Below are positions 36,501-45,200 of a stretch of 46,973 nt of DNA, one piece after another (the stretch's first letter is position 1; the number at the start of each line of letters is the position of its first letter). The stretch comes from a bacterium (GTDB taxonomy: Bacteria; Verrucomicrobiota; Kiritimatiellia; CAIKKV01; CAITUY01): contig JBAXWB010000035.1 in the NCBI GenBank assembly GCA_037128595.1, positions 1 through 46,973 of the forward strand. The letters run 5' to 3'. The position numbers and the translations under genes are program-made. The notes under the pieces were generated by a model. The model was not told where the DNA came from and did no database searches. It saw only the letters and a list, made by a program, of their open reading frames with translations.

Positions 36501-36693
36501 TGAGATTGGCGGTTTCGCCCACACCGCTACCGGGGTAGCTCGCGGCATTCCAATTGGCAGAGCTGGTCCAAAAGCCGCTGGCATTGTTAGCGGTGTTGGT
36601 CCATGTGGCGGTAGCTCCTTGGGTCGATGAGAACCCCAAAAATCCAACCAGCGTCACCAGCAAGAAAGTTAACTTCGTCTTCTTCTTAATCAT
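33526..36693 (-). CDS. Giant secreted beta-strand-repeat protein
   Basis: The 1,055-residue protein has a clear Sec signal peptide (MIKKKTKL, then LVTLVGFLGFSSTQG-A) and an ATWT start to the mature chain. It is made almost entirely of short beta-strand repeats rich in Gly, Asn, Thr and Ser (NYLTITNGASLYSGG, VVTNIGAITIGNG), like passenger-type beta-helix proteins. Larger units of about 240 residues repeat (see the repeat entry). No autotransporter barrel, PEP-CTERM or sortase motif is present at the C-terminus, which ends LLTQGMCLIIE. The ATG at 36693 has GGAGG 4 bases upstream. It shares its leader and promoter with the Gly-rich gene at 29733. The likely role is surface adhesion or sheath formation. 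Confidence 0.8.
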   Translation of the reverse strand: MIKKKTKLTFLLVTLVGFLGFSSTQGATATWTNTANNASGFWTSSANWNAASYPGSGVGETANLNTSTAATYTCILNATLGQSLSVLSVNNANAAGQAWLVLTNATLTASTVNLGNGGRLQIDNNGVLTNVNSLAWTGTNGVVYLNSGGNLFTTNTFSIAQAANNIRALIAGTGGLWNFASNVLEMGYSSGNGSPSSMNSLWVDSGSVLTNVGVIKIGISGTGSSNGSTRSNLLTIAGGSQLFGTGTNLAIGGGGTYAAAISNGMVIVGSGSIVTNIGAITLGGNGAPSGVDHGNYLTITNGASLYSGGLVGILGRTGGDYASVFGVPAAPSLWDFGGSALAIGSSGSVGSYLLVNGGGGTGGAVVTNIGAISIGNGVGSSSYLTITNAGKVFSSGVAIVGNGCPMNQGFLVGASTWNLGSNMLEVGHSSANASPAYTNSLWVDTGSVLTNVGVITVGISGTGTGNGGTLNNLLTIAGGSQLFGTGTNLAIGGGGANASATGNGMVIAGGGSVVTNIGAITLGGNGTANIVLRDDSNYLTITNGASLYSGGPVSILGHSGGDYAAVFGVPAAPSLWNFGGSTLAIGSSASVGSYLLVNGGGGTGGAVVTNIGAITIGNGAGSSSYLTITNAGKVFNSGVAIVGYGCSRNQALVVGASEWDLGLNILDVGYSPANPNPANTNSLRVDTGSVLKNVGVINIGLGGSSHGIAYNNVLTIAGGSKLFGTGSNVTISTGPSSFGFGCSNGMVVAGSGSVATNLGAITIGAGLISGQNYGNYLTITNGGMVYCTSIAMGFGNAAGNGNNTVLVDAGVLEANSLTLGSTVGNVISNSGGIFQFTTNTPAISAAGGSSAVAINSGTISFRNVIGVDVKTNWSGTSLTRMSFTGTNAFRLDAATNATTPDQTYTFATGLGATNYTRLELLNGSLYRGGNVTIGANGTLLVSNGVSTVSGTLTFDPTATLSVDLSKTSGYGALVAQGAVDLGGCTLNINLGTAPVPGSSFNIISTSPGSTTHSFSAASQVQTLNGTNYLLRVHTSTSGATVTCNLLTQGMCLIIE
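34200..36170 (-). repeat. ~720-base tandem repeats inside the beta-strand-repeat gene
   Basis: Landmark segments (WNFASNVLEMGYSS, WNLGSNMLEVGHSS, WDLGLNILDVGYSP, each followed by SGSVLTNVGVI-type residues) recur near 36155, 35435 and 34715, a spacing of about 720 bases or 240 residues. The first two units are most alike and the third is shorter and more diverged. Confidence 0.75.
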
Positions 36694-36750
36694 AAAGCCT
36701 CCCCTTATTGATCAGCCTGCAGCACACATCCACTTTGCTTACTTTTCTTT

Positions 36751-36779
36751 ATGAAAGCATTCATGTGAAGAAATGTCAA
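36751..36779 (-). promoter_or_regulatory. Putative sigma-70-type promoter of the beta-strand-repeat gene
   Basis: The minus strand carries TTGACA (36779-36774), a 17-base spacer and TTTCAT (36756-36751). This is the counterpart of the promoter at 29819-29791. The boxes are conserved while nearby bases differ. Confidence 0.55.
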
Positions 36780-36885
36780 CTTTATTATTTCCTGAATTCT
36801 GGTGCTTCCGGCTTTATGGAGGGATTTTCTACTGGCTAACTTAAACAAGACTCCGGCAGGCCAATAATGGGCCACTAAATCTGCA

Positions 36886-36920
36886 CCCTCGCCCCTTGAG
36901 GGAGAGGGCTGGGGTGAGGG
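36886..36920. repeat. REP-like palindrome, copy 2
   Basis: CCCTCGCCCC (36886-36895) pairs with GGGGTGAGGG (36911-36920). It is identical to the copy at 29924-29958 and lies inside the 508-base identical tract. Confidence 0.6.
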
Positions 36921-36982
36921 GATAATGGCCGGGGACCTCATTACAAATTGCATATAGTTCCCTGTTTCGCTACTGTTCCCCC

Positions 36983-38542
36983 ATGGTTCAACCTTTACCC
37001 AGACTTCCCCTTGGGATCAGTGATTTCGCGGTGCTCCGCGAAGAGGGCATGGATTATCTCTACGTGGATAAGACCTTGCGCCTGCTTAACCTGCTCAACG
37101 CCAGCAAATATCTTTTCCTCGCCCGCCCGCGCCGGTTCGGCAAGTCCCTCCTCTGCTCCACTATCAAATACCTTTACGAAGGCCGCCGCGAACTCTACCA
37201 GGGCCTCGACATCGAACCCCTCTGGAACTGGAGCAAAACCAATCCAGTCGTACATCTCAGCCTGACGGAAGTCAGTTCAACATCCCCGGAAAAACTCGAC
37301 AGCAGTCTCCGTAAAATGCTCAATGACTACGCCATCCGCCACGCCATTTTGATCGATCAGGACGATACCCCCCGGGCATTCAGTATGCTGCTGCGAGGCC
37401 TCCATGAAATGACCGGCCGCCGCGTCGTGGTGATTGTGGACGAATACGAGAAACCGGTGCATGACCACATCACCGATCTTCCCATGGCGAAAAAAATGCG
37501 CGATGTGCTGTCCTCCTTTTACGGCTCACTCAAAGGGTGCGATGCGCAACTCGAAAAACTCTTCATCACCGGCATCGGTCGCATGGTGCGTACCAGCATC
37601 TTCTCCGAACTGAACCAGATGAAGGATGTGACCCTTCTCCCGACAGCGGCGGAAATCTGCGGTTATACCGAGTCGGAATTGCACCGCGACTTTGCCCCCT
37701 TCATCTCTCGTCTGGCACAGGCCAACGCCATGACGCAGGAACAGGCCTGGCTCACCTTGCGAAACCGCTACAACGGCTACTGGTGGGGGGAGGGCGAAAA
37801 GGTCTACAATCCCTGGGCGATCCTCAACTGCGTTGACATCTGCAAATTCAACAATTTCTGGTGGGCCAGCGGCACGCCGGGCATGCTGGTCGCACTGGCC
37901 GCCACCCTCCAACGCCCGGATGGTGATTTGGAGGGAATCAAAGCCACGGATTTGTCATTGCTCTTCGATATCACCCAGCCCAAACCCGAGCCCCTGCTCT
38001 GGCAATCCGGTTATTTGACTGTTAAAGACTTCAGTGAAGGAGTTTTTACCTTGGGCTTCCCTAATGCCGAGGTCAAGGAAGCGTGGTTCAGCATGATGCT
38101 CGGGCACTTCTGCGGACCCAACGGACCCGACGGCTCCACGGCTGCCGCCGTAATGCTGGCGGCGCTCCGCACCGGAAACCGCCCGCAATTCGAGCAAGCG
38201 CTAATCTCCCTTTTTGCCACCATCCCTTACGACATTCAACTCAACCGCGAAGCCTACTATCACTCGGTCTTTTTTACCGCTCTCCAGGCAGCAGGTGGAG
38301 AAATCATCGCCGAATCGCACTCCGATAAAGGCCGCGCCGACGCCGTGATCAAGACCCCCAACGCCATCTACGTCATCGAGTTCAAACTCGGTCCCGTTGC
38401 CGACGCCCTGGCCCAGATCAAAACGCGTCGTTATTACGAACCCTACCTCGCCGATCCGCGCCCCATCATCCTGCTCGGCGCAGGTGGTTTCGAAGACAAA
38501 ACCATTCAATGCCTCTGGGAAGACTTTGCTAAATCCGGCTGA
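36983..38542 (+). CDS. AAA-ATPase-like protein with C-terminal PD-(D/E)XK nuclease domain, second copy
   Basis: The length is the same, 519 residues, as the gene at 30021. The first 166 residues, including both nucleotide-binding motifs, are identical. The differences cluster in the middle (for example QMKDVTLLPTAAEICGYTES against QMLDVTLASEAAELCGYTEE, and CVDICKFNNFWW against CLRSGEFGSYWW) and around residue 390. The nuclease core GRAD and EFK is intact, so both copies look functional. It diverges from the beta-strand-repeat gene at 36693. Its stop is 2 bases before the LacI-family start, so the two are probably co-transcribed. No Shine-Dalgarno is evident at the ATG. Confidence 0.88.
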   Translation: MVQPLPRLPLGISDFAVLREEGMDYLYVDKTLRLLNLLNASKYLFLARPRRFGKSLLCSTIKYLYEGRRELYQGLDIEPLWNWSKTNPVVHLSLTEVSSTSPEKLDSSLRKMLNDYAIRHAILIDQDDTPRAFSMLLRGLHEMTGRRVVVIVDEYEKPVHDHITDLPMAKKMRDVLSSFYGSLKGCDAQLEKLFITGIGRMVRTSIFSELNQMKDVTLLPTAAEICGYTESELHRDFAPFISRLAQANAMTQEQAWLTLRNRYNGYWWGEGEKVYNPWAILNCVDICKFNNFWWASGTPGMLVALAATLQRPDGDLEGIKATDLSLLFDITQPKPEPLLWQSGYLTVKDFSEGVFTLGFPNAEVKEAWFSMMLGHFCGPNGPDGSTAAAVMLAALRTGNRPQFEQALISLFATIPYDIQLNREAYYHSVFFTALQAAGGEIIAESHSDKGRADAVIKTPNAIYVIEFKLGPVADALAQIKTRRYYEPYLADPRPIILLGAGGFEDKTIQCLWEDFAKSG

Positions 38543-38544
38543 AA

Positions 38545-39627
38545 ATGAAATCTTCCGAGAATTCCAAAAAGAATATTGCATCCAGCGCACCGCTCCGTCA
38601 GTACGTTCGCCCCTCCATGCGCATGGTCGCTGAAAAAGCCGGAGTGGCCATGGCCACCGTATCAGGCATCCTCAGCAATCGTTCTGACTGCTACGCATCC
38701 GAAGAAACCCGGCAGCGCGTCAAAGCCATGTGCCTCGAACTTGGTTATCGTCCATCCATCATGGCGCGCGCCCTGCATGGCAAACCGACGGCTACCGTGG
38801 GGCTCTTAGTACCCTACATTCACTCCGCCGAGATTGTCGCTCGCGAGATGGCCAGTTTTGAGAGGGGTGCCAACGCCCAAGGCTCCATGGTAATACTGAC
38901 CTCCTCGCAAAACGATCCGGCCCAGGAAGATCGCATGCTCATCGAACTGGTGGATCGTTATGTGGATGGCATCGCCATCTACCCGACGGAACAGGGATCC
39001 CATCAAGAACTTCGGCGCCTGGTCATGCGCGGCTTCCCCATTGTGACCTTCGATGCCGCCGAGCGCTTGCCCTTCAAAACCGACGATGTGAGCGCCTGCC
39101 AGTTTGAGGGTGGGTGCATGCAGGCTCGACACCTTCTGGATATTGGACGGCGCAGGGCCTGCGTCATAACCAGCTCCGGGAATATCTACGTGAACACGCG
39201 AAAGCTCGCCGGACTGGAGCAGACGCTCGCCAAGGCCGGCTGTCCACCTGTCAAACGAATGGAAATCCCCATTGTGGACGATCGCGGGGGTTACCGCAAC
39301 GAGACGCCGGATACCCTGCGCCACCTTCTTGGCGAGTGCGATGCGCTGGTCGCACCCGGCGACCTGCTGGCGCTGACAGCCCTGCACATGGCGCTTAACC
39401 TGGGGATACGGGTCCCCGCCGATCTTGCGATCATCGGGTACAATGACATGTCCTTTGTCAATCTCACGAATCCACCGCTGACCACCATTCACGATCCCGC
39501 TGAAGAAATGGGAAGCCAGGCCTTCGAGCTTCTCCAACAACGCATCAATGGAACCGCCGGCAACAAACCGCGCAGGATCGAAATCATGCCGACGCTTCAC
39601 ATCCGCGGTTCCACTGTAGCAGTCTGA
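38545..39627 (+). CDS. LacI/GalR-family transcriptional regulator
   Basis: The 360-residue protein has a LacI-type helix-turn-helix after a 24-residue extension (MVAEKAGVAMATVSGILSNR, residues 27-46, with the hinge near LGYRPSIMARAL) and a periplasmic-binding-like effector domain (TVGLLVPYIHSAEIV to the end, with DLAIIGYNDMSF near residue 295). Such repressors bind palindromic operators and release them on sugar binding. It follows the ATPase gene by 2 bases without a clear Shine-Dalgarno. It points toward the convergent GH78-like/beta-helix unit, the most likely local target, but no operator could be identified with confidence. The effector sugar is unknown. Confidence 0.9.
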   Translation: MKSSENSKKNIASSAPLRQYVRPSMRMVAEKAGVAMATVSGILSNRSDCYASEETRQRVKAMCLELGYRPSIMARALHGKPTATVGLLVPYIHSAEIVAREMASFERGANAQGSMVILTSSQNDPAQEDRMLIELVDRYVDGIAIYPTEQGSHQELRRLVMRGFPIVTFDAAERLPFKTDDVSACQFEGGCMQARHLLDIGRRRACVITSSGNIYVNTRKLAGLEQTLAKAGCPPVKRMEIPIVDDRGGYRNETPDTLRHLLGECDALVAPGDLLALTALHMALNLGIRVPADLAIIGYNDMSFVNLTNPPLTTIHDPAEEMGSQAFELLQQRINGTAGNKPRRIEIMPTLHIRGSTVAV

Positions 39628-39632
39628 AAACG

Positions 39633-39673
39633 GGAAGGAGCCAGGGTCACATCGGAAGGAGCCAGGTCACATC
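39633..39673. repeat. Short tandem direct repeat after the LacI-family gene
   Basis: A 21-base and a 20-base unit, both GGAAGGAGCCAGG(G)TCACATC, lie head to tail at 39633-39653 and 39654-39673, six bases after the stop. They may be a remnant of a mobile or extragenic repeat family. Confidence 0.5.
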
Positions 39674-39781
39674 GTAACATTTTACATCCTAACCATTTTG
39701 ATCACTTTCCCTGACAGTCGAGCCAAAGTCTTGTCGCGCTTGCAGGCAGCCCCCCGTAGCCATTCAGCACGTCGATGCGGC

Positions 39782-40060
39782 TATCCAAATCCTGGTCAAT
39801 GAAAGCGCCTTGAAAGTGGCTGGGTTCGACTCCCTGAACCTGGGAAATCAAATATGGCGAGAAATATTTATAACGCAAGTTGCTTGCGTGTAGTGACTTA
39901 AGACAAGTCCAGCCGGCTGGACTGGCGGATCGGATTCAGCCGCAAGCGATTCAGGGACCTGTTTGCGATCCCTGGCCCATCCCCGTCATCGCCCATTGGA
40001 AGCCCCGCCCGCACGTAGGCGCGGGCCTTTTGCGGCATATCAGTCGGTCTCTGCCGTCGA
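39782..40060. repeat. Dispersed ~280-base repeat, copy 1
   Basis: The segment matches 46245-46532 in the same orientation with scattered substitutions and one 10-base insertion in the other copy. It includes a perfect hairpin ACGCAAG/CTTGCGT (near 39875), GACTT/AAGTC, the 16-base palindrome GTCCAGCCGGCTGGAC (near 39905) and a terminator-like hairpin at the end. Short ORFs cross it, but substitutions between copies show no codon bias, so coding is doubtful. With its partner it flanks the beta-helix/GH78-like unit. Confidence 0.7.
40008..40032 (+). terminator. Rho-independent terminator-like hairpin
   Basis: GCCCGC (40008-40013) pairs with GCGGGC (40022-40027), followed by a T-run at 40029-40032. 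It could end the ATPase-LacI transcript or an RNA transcribed from the dispersed repeat. Upstream, 39674-39781 shows no gene or recognisable signal. Confidence 0.5.
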
Positions 40061-40102
40061 GACTTTTTAAGCAAGAGGTTACGATGTGACCCCGGCACCC
40101 TG

Positions 40103-42253
40103 TTAACGTGTACTGAAGCCGGTCGTAAATTCAAGTTCGGCGGGGCCCGGGTGTCGTTGATCCGTCTTCCCGTCCCCCAGTACAAGAAGCGTTCCCTGCG
40201 GGAATGTGACGGAAAGTCGTTGTCCTGCGATCTGAACCCGGATCGGACCCTGAGGCGTCGGGACTTCGGCACAGGCCCATTCAAGTCCGGATACAGCCGG
40301 CTTCAGGGTAAATTCCGCCCAGCCGCACTTGAGCGGACGCAAGCCGAACAACTCCGCCGAGAGGAGCGGCAACGGACCGCTGCTCCAGGCGTGACACAGG
40401 CTCTTGGCAAAAGGCCGGCCGTAAAAGGCATAGCGCTCCGGCTCAGGGATTGCCACCTCATGAGCCTCCCAGAACGTGGACGCCCCCGCGTCCAGCATGC
40501 TGCCCCAATAATCGCGGATCATCGCCAGCATGGCCTCATGCTCCCCACATGCCGCTAACGCACGCGCCTCAAAAAACATCATGTAGGGGGTACCGACCGG
40601 AGCCACCGCCTTGTTCAACAAAACATTGCGAAGAACATCCGGCCGCTGTTCAAGGGTACACACACCCGAAAGAACGGCCAGCGCGTTGCATTGACGTCCA
40701 AAATGCACGTCCGTTTTCTCCGGTTCGACATTATCCAGAAAGAGCTTCCGGCCGGAATCCCAGAAGAACGCGCGACAGGTAGTCCTGAGCTCATCCGCCT
40801 GCCGGGCAAACTCACTGGCCGCCGTTTCATGGCCGACTGCACGGTGCAGATCCGCAGCGGCGTCCAGGGCCATCACATGCAGGAAATTGAGGAACGAGCA
40901 AACCCCTCCGGTATGCACATCCGCCCAGTCCACGTAAATCCAGCTAAACCGGTCCGAAGGCAACAGGCACCGGTTATCCGTCTTTTTCCTGATCGCCGCC
41001 ATCAGTTTGCCGCAATAGGGCAGCAGGCTCTGCAGGAAGGCGCTATCACCACAATGCAGGGCATGGTCACGGGCCGCCATGATCCAGAAAAGACTGTAGG
41101 TGATCGTGCCGTTGATATCGGCCTCTTCCGGATCTTCCCCCATTAGTGCGGAGAGCGAATATTCGGAGATGGGCGTCTCGAAAAAGGATTGATAGTTACC
41201 CAGATTACAGACAAACAGATCCCCCACCCAGGGTAACCGGTCGCGCTTCAAGCCATCCACGAAAACCAACTGCATGCAGGCGCGTAGCGTATAGGCCGCA
41301 TGCATCCAGATGGACGTCAGGCGTTGATCTGAGCAGGCGAAAGCGCCTTGATAGCGTGTGGGATAAACGGAGGCCAAGGCCTGGGCTGACGTGATCTGGA
41401 CGCCGGGAGTATGGCCCAATCGCAGATACCGGAATGCCAGTTTCGTTTCGCTCCTGAATTCGCCTTCGCCCGCAACCGGCAACACTGGCACGACCTGCTC
41501 CCGGACGTCATCGCACGGATTCAAGGCCTCGACCTTACTCTCCCCGACATAGACCGCTATGGGCCCCTCGCCTTGGGCGCTCACGGCAACCCGGGCGAGT
41601 AATTGGAGGCCGGCATCATAGAGTCCGTCTTCATCCACATCCAACACCACAGGCAGTTCAGGCAGTGTTTCCTGATGAGGAAAGCGGCGGTCACCCTCAA
41701 ACGGAAAACACCGCGGAGCGTGCCACTTCAAATCATCCACGCTGACCTTCCAATCCTGATCAGATTGAAGAGACGGCGCCGCAAGCAGGAACGTGGGCGG
41801 GCCCCCATTGGCGACCACACGGATTTGGATAGTGTTCTCGCCCGGCACCAGATACGGCGCCAGGTCCAGCGTGAATTTCTGCGGTTCCCCGGAGGTGTTC
41901 GTCAGCAACACAACCCGGGAATCGGTCTTCAGATAGAGACTGCCATTGAAATACAGGGTACAGGGAACCGAGGCCGGCACGGATGCCAACGTGAATCTCC
42001 GGCGGGCATAGAGGGTGGGTTGGACCGTTCGATACCGTCCCGGATGATAAATATTTACACAGGTTGTAAAGGCCTCACGCCGCGTACGGTCCAACAGCCA
42101 CGCCTCAAGATTCCCCGGCGTATAGAGCCAGAGCGGTCCCCCGCTCTTCTCAGACCAAAGACTCAGCCCCGTTTTGTCCGGACGACACTCCTTGACTGAA
42201 TAGGCCGGATCTATCACACAGGGTTCAGATAACACAAACGGATCTATTTTCAT
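40103..42253 (-). CDS. GH78-like alpha-L-rhamnosidase-family protein
   Basis: The 716-residue protein starts at ATG 42253 (AAGGG 7 bases upstream). A longer frame to 42379 runs into the gene upstream and is rejected. It has N-terminal beta-sandwich domains (PCTLYFNGSLYLKTDSR near 90), an (alpha/alpha)6 barrel beginning near residue 300 and a C-terminal beta domain (ELFGLRPLKCGWAEFTLKP, about 630). The catalytic-motif region reads VDGLKRDRLPWVGD at about residue 331: the DxxKRDR form found in one GH78 subgroup, with Arg where many have Glu. There is no signal peptide. It lies 26 bases after the beta-helix gene and is probably co-transcribed. A role in trimming alpha-linked deoxysugars is inferred. 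Confidence 0.75.
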   Translation of the reverse strand: MKIDPFVLSEPCVIDPAYSVKECRPDKTGLSLWSEKSGGPLWLYTPGNLEAWLLDRTRREAFTTCVNIYHPGRYRTVQPTLYARRRFTLASVPASVPCTLYFNGSLYLKTDSRVVLLTNTSGEPQKFTLDLAPYLVPGENTIQIRVVANGGPPTFLLAAPSLQSDQDWKVSVDDLKWHAPRCFPFEGDRRFPHQETLPELPVVLDVDEDGLYDAGLQLLARVAVSAQGEGPIAVYVGESKVEALNPCDDVREQVVPVLPVAGEGEFRSETKLAFRYLRLGHTPGVQITSAQALASVYPTRYQGAFACSDQRLTSIWMHAAYTLRACMQLVFVDGLKRDRLPWVGDLFVCNLGNYQSFFETPISEYSLSALMGEDPEEADINGTITYSLFWIMAARDHALHCGDSAFLQSLLPYCGKLMAAIRKKTDNRCLLPSDRFSWIYVDWADVHTGGVCSFLNFLHVMALDAAADLHRAVGHETAASEFARQADELRTTCRAFFWDSGRKLFLDNVEPEKTDVHFGRQCNALAVLSGVCTLEQRPDVLRNVLLNKAVAPVGTPYMMFFEARALAACGEHEAMLAMIRDYWGSMLDAGASTFWEAHEVAIPEPERYAFYGRPFAKSLCHAWSSGPLPLLSAELFGLRPLKCGWAEFTLKPAVSGLEWACAEVPTPQGPIRVQIAGQRLSVTFPQGTLLVLGDGKTDQRHPGPAELEFTTGFSTR

Positions 42254-42279
42254 ATCATCGCCCTTCGTGTGAAAAACCA

Positions 42280-45200
42280 TTATCGCGCCCCCGGCCCCAT
42301 GAGGATCGCGCCAGCAGCACCTTTGCCGGTACGGGGAGTGCCGCAAAAATCCTGAAATTGCGGACCCGCAAACTGCCAAGCATAAAGCTCGCCAATGGTC
42401 GTCCGCGCATCCGCCAGGGTTCCGCGTGCCATGCGCAGAAAGTCCAGCGTCACCGCGAGGTGACGGCCCGATGGTGTTCCGCCCACATGGAGGTCGGCGC
42501 TATTGGCCAATGACCCCTGCAACGCGGAACCGGCGGCGGCGGCGTCCTCTTTCCCGTCCACATAGGCCTTGAGCATCCCTGTCGCATGATCGGCCTCCAC
42601 TATCAGGTGATGCCACTGACCATCGTTCAGGCGGGTGCGGGTGACGAGGTTGCGGGCATCAGAGTTGTAGCGCAGCGTGAGATCGGCCTTGCCCTGTTCA
42701 TTGATGACAAGCGAATACCCTGATCCGGCCAGTTTCTCAACGAGCACGCCGTGGGCTTCGGGCCCGGTGCGGAAGTACGCCTCAATCAGGAAACTCGAGT
42801 CAGCAATCTGGGGATCGAAATCCATCGACGGATCTACGCGGTCCACCTTCACCGGGGCATTCTTGAGTGTCAGGTATTGATCCCGTCCGTTGAGATGCAA
42901 CGCACCCCGGGTCCAGTCTTCCAAGGGGCCATCGACATAATCCTCTTTCCCGACGTTCTTCCCGATAAGCGGGAAGGTCGGCGCCTTGTAATAGGCGTCC
43001 CGGTGACCGAACTGGGAGGTCATAAACCAATGCTCGTCAACGACCAGCGCAGGATCTTTTTCGTTACAGGTGAAGTTCCATTCGCCCACCATGGCATACA
43101 GTCCCCACGGCACGAAAACCCGTACGCCGCGGCCGGCCACGGCCGAATTGCCGACCGGACGGAAGTCGAGTTTCGCCGGGTCGCGCAGCAGCGGCGTGTC
43201 GGCAAGGATGCCGGCCGTGGAACTCATCGCCCCGTTGGTCGCCAAGGCTCTGGAGAACGCGGTGACATCCGCATAGTCACCGCCCTGGGATTCAAATACC
43301 GCGACTTTCCCTGTGATGTCGAACAGCACGTTGTTGGCATACGCCATCGTGGAATAGTCGAACGCCTCCACCTTCTGGCCGGCATCGCGGGTATTGGGAT
43401 CCACCCCTTCTTTGTCACTGTGCCGGAACACCATTTGCGAAATGTTTTCGAATACATTGGCCAGGTATTTATTACGCCCGGCCTGGGGGGCCTGGCGCCG
43501 CGACCCTTGCTGGAACCGGAACGCCGTGTTATGGAAGAAGGTGTTCTGGTAAGAGATGATCTCCTGGAATGCCGATGTGTTTGCCGTGGCTTTAGGGTCG
43601 CCGGCCAGGGCGTTGTTCTTGCCCCAGGCAATATTGTTGAAATGGTAGTTCTTGAACGCCCCATCCAGATAGTAGGCATGCCCGAAGGTGCGCCCGCCCC
43701 AGTTCATCATCCCAACGGGGTTCCGCGAGACGTTGTCAAACACGTAGAAGGGACCGCCCTGCCAGGTTTCAATACCGCCCCAGTCATTCGCCATCATTAA
43801 TGAATCGACGACCTTGTTATGATGGATCAGAATGCGTGACAGGGGAACCTCATATCCGGCCTCACTCGCTTTGCCCCCAAAAATAAAAAGCCCCGACCCG
43901 CCGCAACGCTCCACCACATTGCCCGCAATCTCGGCAACTTCGGGATATTCCACCGCGAGCGCCATCTGGCCATTTGGACGAAGGGGTCGAAAGCCGATGT
44001 CCTCAAGATGGTTGCGCAAGATGCTCAGGTTACCGAGCGAACCCGGCTTGCTCTTTTGCCCCCACCCCGTGCCATCGGCCACCTCAAGTCCCCCGTGATC
44101 GGTATGGGCGATGGCATTATCAAGAATGGTGACGTTATCGATCCGGTCCTTTGCCCCGCGGACCTTGATGCGGATCCCCTTGGCCATATACTCAAACGTG
44201 CAGTTCCGGATGACGATATCCGACCCGGACCCAACCATCCGGAAACCCGCCGTATCCACATCGCCCGCGAAGGGTCGTGCGCCGAGATCCCAGAGAAGAT
44301 TGCCGAACCGGAAGGCCAACCCGCTGATCGTGATATGACTCATCTCGGTGCCGTCAATGAGGGTGCGATGCCGGGCCGCTTCGATGGTCACCGTCCGGGG
44401 ATCCGCATCCCCCGGTAGACGGACATAGAGCCGCCCCCCAGTGCCTTGTTTATCGAACCAGAATTCGCCAGGCTGGTCCAGATAGTGAGGCTTGTCCTCA
44501 AGCCAGTAACGATGACCGGTTTTGAGACCGTCGCCGGAATCGCCAAGCCAGGGGCCCTGGAAGGCAATCGCCTTCTTCACGGGGTCGAACGCCTCGACGC
44601 GGGTTGCATAGGGAGCCCCCATGACAATTCCCCATTCACTCCAGACGGTGGCGCCCTCGTAATGCGAAGCGTCAGCGGTCAAATTCTTCGTATCCGCCCC
44701 GAGGTTGGCTTTGGTCTTACCGATGGTGACACGGTACTTGTTGCCCGGCCGCCACCAGTCCGGATTCTCCCAGCGCCAGCAGTCCTTGAGGATATTGTCC
44801 TGGCTGGCGCCATCCCAGTTGGGCGTGCGGGCCAGTTTCAGCCGGGTAACGCTCCCCGTCGGGTCCACCATGCACACGAGGCGCGGCGCGAACGGCAGGT
44901 CAGCAACCCAGACCTTGTCGCGCTCGGGCATGTTCTCGTGCCCTCCCTGCCGCCACCCCGTCACAGCCTCGGAACCGTAGAGTGCCGCCTCGCCCCCACC
45001 CCACTGCGGGTCACTGGTCAGGCGAACCGGAGTTCCGGGCGTGCCGGCCGTTCCCGGCGGAACACTGAGCGCCCCACGGTAGATCGTCCCGCGTTTGAAA
45101 ACATAGGTATCGACACCGGCCGCAGCTTTGGCCTGCGCGGCGGCATTCTGGTCCCAGGGATGATGCTTCCAGGCCTGGTCCTTGGTCGTCCCGGCACGAG

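Larger units (their letters stand above)
36660..38542 (+). repeat. Direct repeat of ~1.9 kb, copy 2
   Basis: This is the second copy of the leader, promoter region and ATPase gene, 6,962 bases from copy 1 and in the same orientation. Homologous recombination between the copies could delete or duplicate the jelly-roll and beta-repeat genes that lie between them. Confidence 0.85.

Noticed and set aside
25046-36693. PEP-CTERM, LPxTG or autotransporter barrel anchoring of the giant secreted proteins
   Set aside because: None of the three C-termini has the required motif, hydrophobic helix or barrel.
42751-43800. 349-codon plus-strand ORF
   Set aside because: Antisense of the beta-helix gene, which has a signal peptide, a Shine-Dalgarno and recognisable repeats.
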